A stretch of 64,000 nt of DNA from Rhodocaloribacter litoris (GTDB lineage: Bacteria; Bacteroidota; Rhodothermia; Rhodothermales; ISCAR-4553), in contig NZ_CP076718.1 in assembly GCF_011682235.2 (NCBI RefSeq), positions 4,309,095-4,373,094 of the forward strand, in the 5' to 3' direction. A program made the translations under genes and the position numbers. The notes beneath the pieces were generated by a model. That model was given only the letters and a program-made list of their open reading frames with translations. It did no database searches and had not been told where the DNA came from. This document shows positions 42,503-50,948 of the stretch, one piece after another. Position 1 is the first letter of the stretch, and each line of letters starts with the position of its first letter.

Positions 42503-43255
42503 ATGAGAAAGAACGACTGGTTCGGGCTGGGCGCGAGCATCCTGGTGCATCTGCTGCTTCTCCTGGCCTTTTCCTTTATGACGGTGGTGGCCTCCGAAGA
42601 ACAGCCGATCGGCTTCATCGAAGTGGAGTTCGGGCCGCTGGCACAGGGACGGCCCGTGCAGAAGGCGGAGGCGACGCGGCCGGCGCCGGTGGAGGAGCCG
42701 AAGCGACCCCGGCCGGAGGTGGAGCAGCAGGTGGCCTCCACCCCGCCGGAAAAGGTCAAGCCCGTCGATCTGCCGGATCAACCGGAAGTGGCCGATGAAG
42801 AGCAGGTCGAGACGCCCGAGGCCGAGACCATTGCACCGGAGAAGCGGAACAACCCGGAGCCGGTCAAGAAGACGGAACCGCAGCCCCGCCCCGATCCGGT
42901 CCAGCCGCTGGGCGGCGGGGCCCGGGACGGCTCCAGCGGCGCGCCCGAAGGCGATGCCGGCGCGGCGGCGGACGAGCGCAAGACGGCGCCTTTCCAGATC
43001 GAGGGCCTCAACCGCATCCCCACGGTCACGGCCCTGCCGGCCTACGTCGAGAAGGTGAATGCCGTCATCAGCGTCCGCATCACGGTGGATCCGCAGGGCC
43101 GCATCGTACAGCGCATTCCGCTCATCAAGGGCAATCCGGCACTCGAACAGGCCGTGATGGACGCGCTTCTGCGCTGGCGGTTCAACCCCCTCCCGCCGAA
43201 CGCTCCACAGGAGAACCAGACCGGCGTGATTACCTTCCGTTTCCGCCTGGAATGA
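42503..43255 (+). CDS. tonB: TonB energy-transducing protein
   Basis: A 250-residue TonB. An N-terminal membrane helix (ASILVHLLLLLAFSFMTVVA, 10-29) is followed by a Pro/Glu/Lys-rich periplasm-spanning region (about 50-150) and a C-terminal TonB domain (VEKVNAVISVRITVDPQGRI...AVMDALLRWRFNPLPP). It delivers energy from ExbB/ExbD to outer-membrane receptors; no exbBD genes lie in the window. The receptor-like barrel at 44816 is a nearby possible client. Confidence 0.9.
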   Translation: MRKNDWFGLGASILVHLLLLLAFSFMTVVASEEQPIGFIEVEFGPLAQGRPVQKAEATRPAPVEEPKRPRPEVEQQVASTPPEKVKPVDLPDQPEVADEEQVETPEAETIAPEKRNNPEPVKKTEPQPRPDPVQPLGGGARDGSSGAPEGDAGAAADERKTAPFQIEGLNRIPTVTALPAYVEKVNAVISVRITVDPQGRIVQRIPLIKGNPALEQAVMDALLRWRFNPLPPNAPQENQTGVITFRFRLE

Positions 43256-43303
43256 AGTTGCACACGGGCCTCCTGCCGTGGCGCCGGAACGGCCGGCGGG
43301 GCG

Positions 43304-44812
43304 TCAGGAGAACGGGCCGAAGGGGGCCCGGATGCCGGCCCAGGTTTTCGGAAAGAGGCTCTTGAGCCAGGCTCCCTCGTCGTCGGGTTTGAGGAGCGCG
43401 AGGCCGAACGTCATGTCTTCGTGCCGGACGAGCACGTATCCGAAGCCGGTGCATCCCGGCGCATGCACACCGGGTTCGAGGGCCTCGCGCGGCAGGCGGA
43501 TCGTCTCCCGGTTCAGGTAGGCCGTCAGATCGGCCCGGTTCAGGTGGACGACGTTGCGCGTCGCGTGCGGACCGAAGACCTGTGCCGCCCCGGTGGTCAG
43601 CTTCGGGTGGCGCAGCGAGGTTTTGAGCAGAAACAGGCCACGGTGCTGCGGTGCCGGTCGTTCCGGCGGGTCATGATCCCGCGAGGTGATGGCGAGGTAT
43701 TTTTTGTTCGGGCGATGAAAGGCATATGCCGCGAAGAGGTCTTCGGGAAACCCGAAGCGTTCGTGGAGGAAGGCAAGTTCCGGGGGGGCTTCGTCCGGGT
43801 TCGGGATCATCCCGGTGGGTACCGGCCGGATTGCCTGCCTGCCGGAGAGATCCTTTTTTTCGAGCAGGGCCACGAAGAAGCCCCCGGTGTCGTTGTGGTG
43901 GGGCCACAGGCGGCGGGTGTGGCGGAGGGACGCCGGGAGGGACTGCCCGTTCCAGCACGTCAGGCCGGGGGTGGTATGGAGCCCTTCGAGCGTGATCGGG
44001 CAAACGGTGAGCTCGTCTCCGAAGTGCCGGAGCACGTGGGCCACGACCAGCTCGTTCTCCTCCGGAGCGAACGTGCACGTGGCGTAGACGAGCCGCCCGC
44101 CGGGGCGAAGGAGACGGACGGCCCGGGCCAGGATGCGGCGCTGGCGCCGGTGCATCCGTGCGCTGAAGGCGGGGCCGGACTGGCCCACGACGCCCGGATG
44201 CCTCCGCACGGTGCCTTCGCAGGAGCATGGCACGTCACAGAGGATCCCGTCGAACGGGCCGGCCTCCAGCGGGAAGCCGGCGGCGTCGCACCGGGTGACG
44301 GATACGTTGAGCAGGCCCAGCCGGTCGAGGGTCGTACGCAGCACGTTCAGCCGTGAGCGGCTGACATCGTTGGCCACGATCGTGCCGCCGTTGCGCAGGG
44401 CCACGGCCATCTCGGCGGTCTTGTTGCCGGGGGCCGCACAGAGGTCGAGGAGGCGCATCGGACGTGGGTCGCGTCCACCGGGCCGGGGGTCGAGCAGCCG
44501 GACAGGCAGCATCGAGGCCTCCTCCTGAATGTGGAAAAAGCCGGCCAGGTAGCCGGGCAGGTTGGCTGGGTCGGCGTCGGGCGGGAGGCGGAAGGCCCCC
44601 GGGCGCCAGCGGAGCGGGGTCACGGGGAAGCCCGCCGCCCGCAACTGCGCCTCGACGCGGTGCGGGTCCGTGCGAAGCGTGTTGGTCCACACACACGTCG
44701 GCAGGGGACGGGCCAGCGCCTCGATGAAGGCATCCCAGTCGTCCACGATGGGCCGGTAGCGCTCGAACGGGGTGAAAACGGGGAGGTCCTGTGTCCGGTT
44801 GGCTTCGATCAT
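43304..44812 (-). CDS. rRNA cytosine-C5 methyltransferase, RsmF/NSUN type
   Basis: A 502-residue RNA m5C methyltransferase. The SAM site is MRLLDLCAAPGNKTAEMA, followed by VANDVSRSRLNVL. The two catalytic cysteines are in CDVPCSCEGTVRRHP and YATCTFAPEENE. A C-terminal region of about 150 residues resembles the RsmF extension (PUA-like). It is the last gene of the minus-strand operon, three bases after the receptor-like gene, an unusual partner for an RNA modifier. Confidence 0.9.
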   Translation of the reverse strand: MIEANRTQDLPVFTPFERYRPIVDDWDAFIEALARPLPTCVWTNTLRTDPHRVEAQLRAAGFPVTPLRWRPGAFRLPPDADPANLPGYLAGFFHIQEEASMLPVRLLDPRPGGRDPRPMRLLDLCAAPGNKTAEMAVALRNGGTIVANDVSRSRLNVLRTTLDRLGLLNVSVTRCDAAGFPLEAGPFDGILCDVPCSCEGTVRRHPGVVGQSGPAFSARMHRRQRRILARAVRLLRPGGRLVYATCTFAPEENELVVAHVLRHFGDELTVCPITLEGLHTTPGLTCWNGQSLPASLRHTRRLWPHHNDTGGFFVALLEKKDLSGRQAIRPVPTGMIPNPDEAPPELAFLHERFGFPEDLFAAYAFHRPNKKYLAITSRDHDPPERPAPQHRGLFLLKTSLRHPKLTTGAAQVFGPHATRNVVHLNRADLTAYLNRETIRLPREALEPGVHAPGCTGFGYVLVRHEDMTFGLALLKPDDEGAWLKSLFPKTWAGIRAPFGPFS

Positions 44813-44815
44813 CGG

Positions 44816-46753
44816 TCAGAATCGGGCCTCGATCTGTGCAAAGAGACTCAGGTGGGTGACGGCCCCGGCGGGGTGCGGCCGGTAGGACGTGTTCGTCAGG
44901 TTGCGAAGCGCCAGGTGCAGGCGCAGGTGTTCCTGCCACAGGCGCTTTTGCAGTCCCAGATCGGCCAGCAGGTAGGCCGGGCGTCTGGCGGACGGTCCCA
45001 CCGAGGCGAAGGCGGGCCATCGCGTACCGGAGGTGAACCGTATGGTTCCAAAAAAACAGAGGCGTGGATGGGGAGAGAAGCGGGTCCGGTAAACGACCTG
45101 GTGCCGTGCGGCGGAGGCCCATGCCTGCCGGAACGCGGCATCGTTTCCGGGAACCGGGTGCAGGACGGTGTAGCCCAGGGTCTGGTCGAGCAGCAGATCG
45201 AGACGGTGCCGGAGCCGGATCGTGCTGCCCAGGAGATGCCCGCTCACGCCGGCATATACACGGGTGGAGGTGTGGAAGCCGGGGCTTTCCGGGTCCACCC
45301 CGAAGACGTGGCCGGCAAGGTGGTGGTCGAGGAAGCGCCGGTAGAAGGCGGCCGCCTCGATGCGAAACGACGGGACCTGCCAGGACCAGCCCAGGTCGGC
45401 CGTGAGTGTTCTTCCATCCGGGAGGGAGGGGGGCAGAACGACCTCTGCACCGGCCCGGCGGAAGAAGGCATAGCCCCGGGCGACGTCATACCACGGGCGG
45501 TTGTCTTCCTCGATGCCGTGCCGGAGATAGGCCAAGGCGAGCATGATGGTGTGGGACGGGCGGGGCCGGATCGTGGTCGTGACCAGGGCGCTCGTTCCCA
45601 GGCGGTCGGGCTGTCCCGGCCGGCTGGTGTGGTGTGCCAGGAGGAGCATGCCCTCCAGGTTCCAGGACGGTTTGGGCCGGACGGCGACCCGGGCGTGGAG
45701 GCGTGGTACGAAGGCGGTGGGGGCATCGAGGGGATCGCTCGTGGAGGTGTGGCGATAGGTGGCGATTGCGCCCAGCGCCAGGTGCACCCCGGGCCGGCCG
45801 GAACGTATCTCGATGAATCCCTCCCCGTGCTGCCGTTGCCATCCCGGGATCAGGTTGCGGCGGTTGGGGCGTGGGCCGAGTTCGAGGGTGGAGAGGCTGA
45901 ACCGGTAACGCAGGCCGGTCGGACGGGCCGGGGCGGTGTTGCCGGCGATTCCGCCGGTGAGAAGGTGTTGCTCCAGGGGTAGCTCCCGGCCCAGCGGCGC
46001 CAGAAAGCGCAGGTCCCGGAAGCGGGAATAGCCGGCGAAGACGTGATGATAGCCCCGGCGGCCGGAGAGAGCGGCGGACACATGGCCGGCCAGAAGCATG
46101 AGCCGGGGCGGTTTGGGTTCCCGGTACAGTCCTTTCACCCGTTTGGCGATGCGTTCGTCGGTGGCGTGGTGCTCGTCGGCCACGAAGGCGGCCCGGACGA
46201 ACCAGCGGGAACGGGCATAGCTCGTCTCGACCAGGTAGGTCGGACCGATGCGATCGATGTTGGGAGTCGCCAGGGGTGTGTAGCGAAAGGGGCCGGGATC
46301 GTCGATCTCGTTGCCGGCGGCGGCGTGCGCCCGCAGGTGGAGACCGCCCGGCGGTCGGCGGGTGTGCAGGTGCAACAGCCCGGCTGTGGCCGGCACACCG
46401 TTGACGACCACGGGCCGGCTCACGACGGTCACGCTGTCGATCTGGAGGACGTGCAGGGGCAGGGTGTTCAGGGAGGCACTGCCCGGTGAAGCCGGGCTGA
46501 CAGGGTGACCGTCGATCATCACGGTCCAGGCCTGGGCCTGGAAAGGAGCCAGCCCGCCGGCCGAGAGCGCAGCGGTATACCCTTCCAGGGAGACGGCCTG
46601 CCATGCGTCGATCAGGGGGAGAAGATCCGTCAGGCGCACGACGCCGGCCGCCTCGAGCGTCTCGGCGTCGAGGACCAGGGTTGCCGGCTGGGCGCGGGTC
46701 GTACGCAGGCAGGAGGCCAGCAGCACGAAGGCGAACAACGGCCAGTGCCTCAT
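44816..46753 (-). CDS. TonB-dependent-receptor-like outer-membrane barrel
   Basis: A 645-residue outer-membrane protein with a signal peptide (WPLFAFVLLASCLRTTRAQ). A plug-like N-terminal domain contains VVRLTDLLPLI, WTVMIDGHPV and IDSVTVVSRPVVVNGVPATAG, followed by a long beta-barrel that ends in LSLFAQIEARF with a terminal Phe. It is a little shorter than usual receptors, and no carboxypeptidase-like leader domain is present. The substrate is unknown. It overlaps the preceding small-barrel gene by four bases. Confidence 0.75.
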   Translation of the reverse strand: MRHWPLFAFVLLASCLRTTRAQPATLVLDAETLEAAGVVRLTDLLPLIDAWQAVSLEGYTAALSAGGLAPFQAQAWTVMIDGHPVSPASPGSASLNTLPLHVLQIDSVTVVSRPVVVNGVPATAGLLHLHTRRPPGGLHLRAHAAAGNEIDDPGPFRYTPLATPNIDRIGPTYLVETSYARSRWFVRAAFVADEHHATDERIAKRVKGLYREPKPPRLMLLAGHVSAALSGRRGYHHVFAGYSRFRDLRFLAPLGRELPLEQHLLTGGIAGNTAPARPTGLRYRFSLSTLELGPRPNRRNLIPGWQRQHGEGFIEIRSGRPGVHLALGAIATYRHTSTSDPLDAPTAFVPRLHARVAVRPKPSWNLEGMLLLAHHTSRPGQPDRLGTSALVTTTIRPRPSHTIMLALAYLRHGIEEDNRPWYDVARGYAFFRRAGAEVVLPPSLPDGRTLTADLGWSWQVPSFRIEAAAFYRRFLDHHLAGHVFGVDPESPGFHTSTRVYAGVSGHLLGSTIRLRHRLDLLLDQTLGYTVLHPVPGNDAAFRQAWASAARHQVVYRTRFSPHPRLCFFGTIRFTSGTRWPAFASVGPSARRPAYLLADLGLQKRLWQEHLRLHLALRNLTNTSYRPHPAGAVTHLSLFAQIEARF

Positions 46754-47331
46754 TGCAGGAACGTCTTCAGCCAGTCCGGTGTGCGGAACGTGTAGCGCAG
46801 TCCCGCCGAAACGTGAAGGAGCTTGAGGCGGATGAAGGTGTAGGATTTCATGTAGTTTCCTGCTACGTAGAGGCTCAGGTTCGGGTGGAGCCGGCCGATC
46901 AGGGTGGAACGGAGGGCAACCGTCAGTTCATGCTCGGTGCGTAGACCCGGGAAGGTGTCGTCGTCGAAGGTCATCCGGTAGTTGCCCAGGCGGGCCCCGC
47001 CTTCGACGGCCAGCCGGGGCGCGATCGGGACGCGAAGTCCCCAGCCCGCAAAGAGCAGGAGACCCGAGAAAGAGGGGACCTCGGCGGTGCGGGCGGTGTA
47101 GGGGTGCAGGATGCCGCCGGCCTCGGCACGGCCCCGGTAGAACGGTGTGGAAACCGATAGCTCCACGCCGGGACGAGCCTGCCAGAAGGTGTGGAGCGGG
47201 CTGTGATTGACGTTGACCGTTCCCGCCAGGACGAGCTCCATTCGCTCGAAAGGCTGGCCTGAGACCGGGTGGGTGAGGCAGCCGGCGAACAGGGCGAACG
47301 ACGGAAGGAGCCGGAACGGGAAAACGGGCAT
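46750..47331 (-). CDS. small outer-membrane beta-barrel protein
   Basis: A 193-residue exported protein of unknown function. It has a signal peptide (SFALFAGCLTHPVSGQ) and alternating beta strands (MELVLAGTVNVNHSP, ELSVSTPFYRGRAEAGG, LSLYVAGNYMKSYTFIRLKLLHVSAGLRYTF). The overlap with the receptor-like gene and a 12-base gap after the Wzi-like gene show one transcript. It may be an accessory barrel of the receptor; this is inference. Confidence 0.65.
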   Translation of the reverse strand: MPVFPFRLLPSFALFAGCLTHPVSGQPFERMELVLAGTVNVNHSPLHTFWQARPGVELSVSTPFYRGRAEAGGILHPYTARTAEVPSFSGLLLFAGWGLRVPIAPRLAVEGGARLGNYRMTFDDDTFPGLRTEHELTVALRSTLIGRLHPNLSLYVAGNYMKSYTFIRLKLLHVSAGLRYTFRTPDWLKTFLQ

Positions 47332-47343
47332 GAACGTCGGGTG

Positions 47344-48900
47344 TCAGAAGCTGTGGAGGCGGAAGGTCCGGCGCAGGCCCAGCCGCAGGCCGAAAGCCAC
47401 CGCGCCGGCGAACCGGGTTTCGTCGTGGCCCCGGACGGCGCCGCGGTTCTTCGTGACGTTGACACCGAGGTCGACGCGGAGCCACCACCGGGGGTCGTGC
47501 TGGTAGAAGACCTCGACGGCGGCGCGTGCGGTGTGTTCCACGGTGCCGTCGAGGAGCGTGGGCACCTGCTCTTCGTTTCGGGGGAAGGGTTGCCGGATGT
47601 CGCGCTCGCCCTGTGCCAGGTAGTGCAGGCGCGGGGAGACGGTCAGGGCGGGGACGGGGTAGAGGTCGGCGAACAGGGCGGCGTGCACGTAGTCGCTGAA
47701 CTGGGTGGCGAGGCCGCGCAGGAGGTAGAGGTAGCGTCCTTCCGGCTGGATGGTGTTGTACGTCCGTGCGGCGATGACGTCGAGCGTGCCGCCGAGGTCG
47801 AAGGTGCGGGCCGTGTAGACCAGGCTGCCGGCCAGGGCGAAGGAGGCCGGCTCGGTGGCGTTGAGCACGTCGAAGTCGTCCATCAGGAGCTGGCCGTGCA
47901 CCGTCACCCGGCCGAGTCGGAACCAGAGCAGCCCGGCGAAGAGGCCGTTGTTCTCGTCGTTCTTGGGCCGGTTGTCCACGACGAACAGGAAAGGGTGGAG
48001 CGGGTTCAGGTATTTGAGGGAGAGCCCGCTGCCCGCTCCGGAATAGAGGGCCGACTCCATCAGGCTGAGCAGGACGTTCTCCGAGGGGCGCCAGTCGAAG
48101 CGGTGGGCGGCGAGGTAGCGTCGCTCGCTACCGGCACGGACGGAGTCGTCCCCGGCGATGCCGGTGTAGCGGCCGTCGGCGGTGATGCTGTCGAGCTCGC
48201 CGAGCAGGCTCCGGAGGGAGAGACGCTGCCCGCCGAGGCGGAAGGCGATCAGGTCGTAGCTGCGGGGGTTGTCGCTCAGGACGACGGCCGTCTCGCCGGG
48301 CAAGCCCCAGTGGTGGGCGAGGCGGCCCAGGTAGATCGAGGCCGGGCCCGTGTGCCACCCGGCGTAGCTTTCCTCGCTCCGGGTCAGCAGTCGCTTCACG
48401 GCATCGAGGCCGTCCGGGTCCCGGTCGTAGTACAGGTCGTGCCGCAGGCCAAGCTGGCCCACGAACGGGCCGTCGTCCAGGAAGAAGCGCAGGGCGATGT
48501 GCTCGTAGGCATGCACCGCGTCGCCGAGGGGGCGCAGCGGGTCGAGGCGTCGCGTGTTGGCGGCGTCGAGGCCGGCGTCGAGGTCGAGGCCGGCGACCGC
48601 CTCGTCGTCGCCGGGCGCGGCCCGGCCGAGGAGGGCCTCCAGCATGGCGACCCAGTGCGCTTCGACGGGTGCCAGGGTGTTCCGGTCCAGTTCGTCCAGG
48701 GCGGCCGCGACGTCGCCCTGCCGGTAGGGCAGCGCCGTCGGGTGCAGGGACGGCAGGAGACCGCGCCGCTGCAGGCGGTTCAGGTACTGGTAGGCCACGT
48801 CCCCGGTGGGAAGGAAACGGTTCGGCTGGGCCATCCCTTCCCGGGCGAGCATCATCCCCAGCCACAGGCAAAGCAAGAGCGATCCGCTGCGTTTGAGCAT
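47344..48900 (-). CDS. Wzi-like capsule-assembly outer-membrane protein
   Basis: A 518-residue exported beta-barrel candidate. The signal peptide ends REGMAQ. An N-terminal helical segment (YQYLNRLQRRGLLPSLHPTA) resembles the start of the Wzi family. The barrel part has YLGRLAHHWGLPGETAVVLS, DNPRSYDLIAFRLGGQ and KYLNPLHPFLFVVDNRP, as in Bacteroidota Wzi-like proteins that hold capsule on the surface. It is the first gene of its operon and diverges from the sugar transferase gene at 49097, which fits a role in surface polysaccharide. Confidence 0.7.
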   Translation of the reverse strand: MLKRSGSLLLCLWLGMMLAREGMAQPNRFLPTGDVAYQYLNRLQRRGLLPSLHPTALPYRQGDVAAALDELDRNTLAPVEAHWVAMLEALLGRAAPGDDEAVAGLDLDAGLDAANTRRLDPLRPLGDAVHAYEHIALRFFLDDGPFVGQLGLRHDLYYDRDPDGLDAVKRLLTRSEESYAGWHTGPASIYLGRLAHHWGLPGETAVVLSDNPRSYDLIAFRLGGQRLSLRSLLGELDSITADGRYTGIAGDDSVRAGSERRYLAAHRFDWRPSENVLLSLMESALYSGAGSGLSLKYLNPLHPFLFVVDNRPKNDENNGLFAGLLWFRLGRVTVHGQLLMDDFDVLNATEPASFALAGSLVYTARTFDLGGTLDVIAARTYNTIQPEGRYLYLLRGLATQFSDYVHAALFADLYPVPALTVSPRLHYLAQGERDIRQPFPRNEEQVPTLLDGTVEHTARAAVEVFYQHDPRWWLRVDLGVNVTKNRGAVRGHDETRFAGAVAFGLRLGLRRTFRLHSF

Positions 48901-49096
48901 CGATCCGGCGTTGGACGTTCTGAAGGGGCCCCTCCGGTCGGAGGCGGCCGCGTCGCGGAAGGGCAGAAATTAGGAGCATGAGGGGATAATCCAAAGCCCG
49001 GTGGAATAGACCGGCCGGCCCGGTGGTCTACTGCATACCCCGCGGGTCCCGCAGCCGGTCCCGCTCGCCCTGCGTTGCTTGCTTCAAACGAATCAA

Positions 49097-50695
49097 ATGG
49101 ATATGTTTAACCGGAATCGGTTGGAACCCGGCGGCACAATCTTTGAAACAACCTTTCCCGCTCGCCATACCGCTGTCCGGCGCAGCCCTTCTTTCCCGCA
49201 TACGCGTTCTCGTGTTTCCTCTGTGTCCCGAAAGACCGAGCTCATAGTCCTGTTGCTTTCGGATGCGCTGGCCATCACGCTGGCGGACCTGTTCTACTAC
49301 CTGGGCCGGTTCCGCTGGATGTGGTTCGGCGAGCCGGCCCTCTTCCCGGATACGCAGCCGCTCTACTTTTTCCTCTGGAATGCGGTGCTGGCGGTCTTCT
49401 GGGTGGTGCTTTTCCTCTTCTTCGGCATGTACCGGGAGCGGTACGCGGCCAGCCGCTTCGACGAGATCGTCTCGCTCGGCAAGATCATCACCGTGGGGGT
49501 GCTGGTGCTGATCTTTGCCGTCTACATCGATGCGTTGCAACCGGGGACGAGCCGGCAGGCGATCTTTTTCTACTGGGGGGCGATGCTCGGCTTCGTGGCC
49601 ACGGGACGCATCGGCGTGCGGTCCGTGCAGAAGGCGTTGATCCTGCGGGGCCACGGCACGCACCGAACCCTGATCGTCGGGTGGAGCGACCATGTGGAGA
49701 AGATCTACGAGGAGGTGGCCCGCTACCCGGAGGCGGGGCTCGACGTGGTCGGGGCCATCCGCCTCCGGCGCGATGACGATCCGCCGGAAGCCGAGGGGGC
49801 CTACCCGGAAGCCGGGGGCGACGGAGCCCCGGCGGTCGTCGGGGGGGTGGCGGTGCATGCCCCGGCTGCCCGGGCCTGGACCATCGAGGACCTGCCCCGG
49901 CTGATCGACGAGCTGGGGGTGCAGGATGTCCTCATCGCTCTGGGCTCGAACGACCACGCGCCGCTGATGGAGGTGTTGCGCCTCTGTGACGGGAAGCCGG
50001 TGACCCTCAAGCTCGTGCCCGACTTCTACACCATCATCGGGGGCATGGCCCGTACCGAGCACATGTACGGCCTTCCGCTCATCGAGGTGTTGCCCGAGCC
50101 GATTCAGCCGTGGGAGCAGAGCACGAAGCGCCTCATCGACGTGCTGGTGGCGACGGTGGTGCTCCTGGCGGGCCTGCCGCTGTGGGTGCTCCTCGGCGTC
50201 CTCATCCGCCTGACCTCGCCCGGGCCGGCCATCTACCGGCAGCAACGGGTCGGGCAGCACGGCCGCGTTTTCACCATGTACAAGTTCCGCACCATGCGGC
50301 ACGACGCCGAAGCCGAAACCGGCCCCGTCTGGGCGCGCGAGAACGACCCCCGCTATACTCCCCTGGGCCGGTGGTTGCGCAAGACCCGTCTCGACGAGGT
50401 GCCGCAGTTCTGGAACGTCCTCAAAGGCGACATGAGCCTCGTCGGTCCCCGCCCGGAACGCCCCTACTTCGTGGAAAAACTGGCCGACGAGATCCCGCTC
50501 TATCGTCGCCGGCATCGTGTCAAGCCCGGCATCACCGGCTGGGCCCAGGTCAAGTGGAAATACGACGAGAGCCTCGAAGACGTGCGGCAAAAGGTCAAGT
50601 ACGATCTGTTCTACATCGAGAACATGAGCCTGCGGATGGATTTCAAGATCCTGTTCCGCACCCTCCGCACCGCCCTGCTCGGCAAGGGGCGATGA
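49097..50695 (+). CDS. polyprenyl-phosphate sugar phosphotransferase (WbaP/WcaJ-like)
   Basis: A 532-residue initiating transferase. Four N-terminal helices, a CoA-binding-like middle domain (about 190-310), then one helix and the catalytic bacterial sugar transferase domain: [65 protein letters not shown] and [17 protein letters not shown]. It places the first sugar phosphate on undecaprenyl phosphate, supplying acceptors for enzymes such as those at 14425-18044. ATGs at 49097 and 49103 are both possible starts. Confidence 0.92.
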   Translation: MDMFNRNRLEPGGTIFETTFPARHTAVRRSPSFPHTRSRVSSVSRKTELIVLLLSDALAITLADLFYYLGRFRWMWFGEPALFPDTQPLYFFLWNAVLAVFWVVLFLFFGMYRERYAASRFDEIVSLGKIITVGVLVLIFAVYIDALQPGTSRQAIFFYWGAMLGFVATGRIGVRSVQKALILRGHGTHRTLIVGWSDHVEKIYEEVARYPEAGLDVVGAIRLRRDDDPPEAEGAYPEAGGDGAPAVVGGVAVHAPAARAWTIEDLPRLIDELGVQDVLIALGSNDHAPLMEVLRLCDGKPVTLKLVPDFYTIIGGMARTEHMYGLPLIEVLPEPIQPWEQSTKRLIDVLVATVVLLAGLPLWVLLGVLIRLTSPGPAIYRQQRVGQHGRVFTMYKFRTMRHDAEAETGPVWARENDPRYTPLGRWLRKTRLDEVPQFWNVLKGDMSLVGPRPERPYFVEKLADEIPLYRRRHRVKPGITGWAQVKWKYDESLEDVRQKVKYDLFYIENMSLRMDFKILFRTLRTALLGKGR

Positions 50696-50948
50696 GGCGG
50701 TCTCGCCGGGCGCGGGCGGATCGTGCCGGATGCGGACGCGCCTCCGTCCGGTTGTCGCGAAGGGATGTCGCCTCCGGCTTCCCGTCTTCAGGGTCCTTCC
50801 CCCTCGATCCGGGGGCTCTCCGTGGCGTGCGGGCGTTCCCGGGGTGGGCCCGTGTGTCGTGAAATCTCCGTGGCGGGTGGAGGCGGGTGGTGCGCGTGGG
50901 CCGTGGCTTCGTACTTTGGTGAGGTCCTTTTCCGTATCCGACACGAAC

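Noticed and set aside
43256-43303. Bidirectional terminator between tonB and the methyltransferase gene
   Set aside because: CTCCTG/CAGGAG can pair, but the loop is long and no U-run follows on either strand.
47458-47464. TTGACA-like -35 hexamer
   Set aside because: It lies inside the Wzi-like coding region on the opposite strand and has no TATNNT at 16-18 bases.
50912-50919. TACTTTGG as a -7 promoter element of the E1 gene
   Set aside because: It has one mismatch to TAnnTTTG and no TTTG or TTG at the proper distance upstream.
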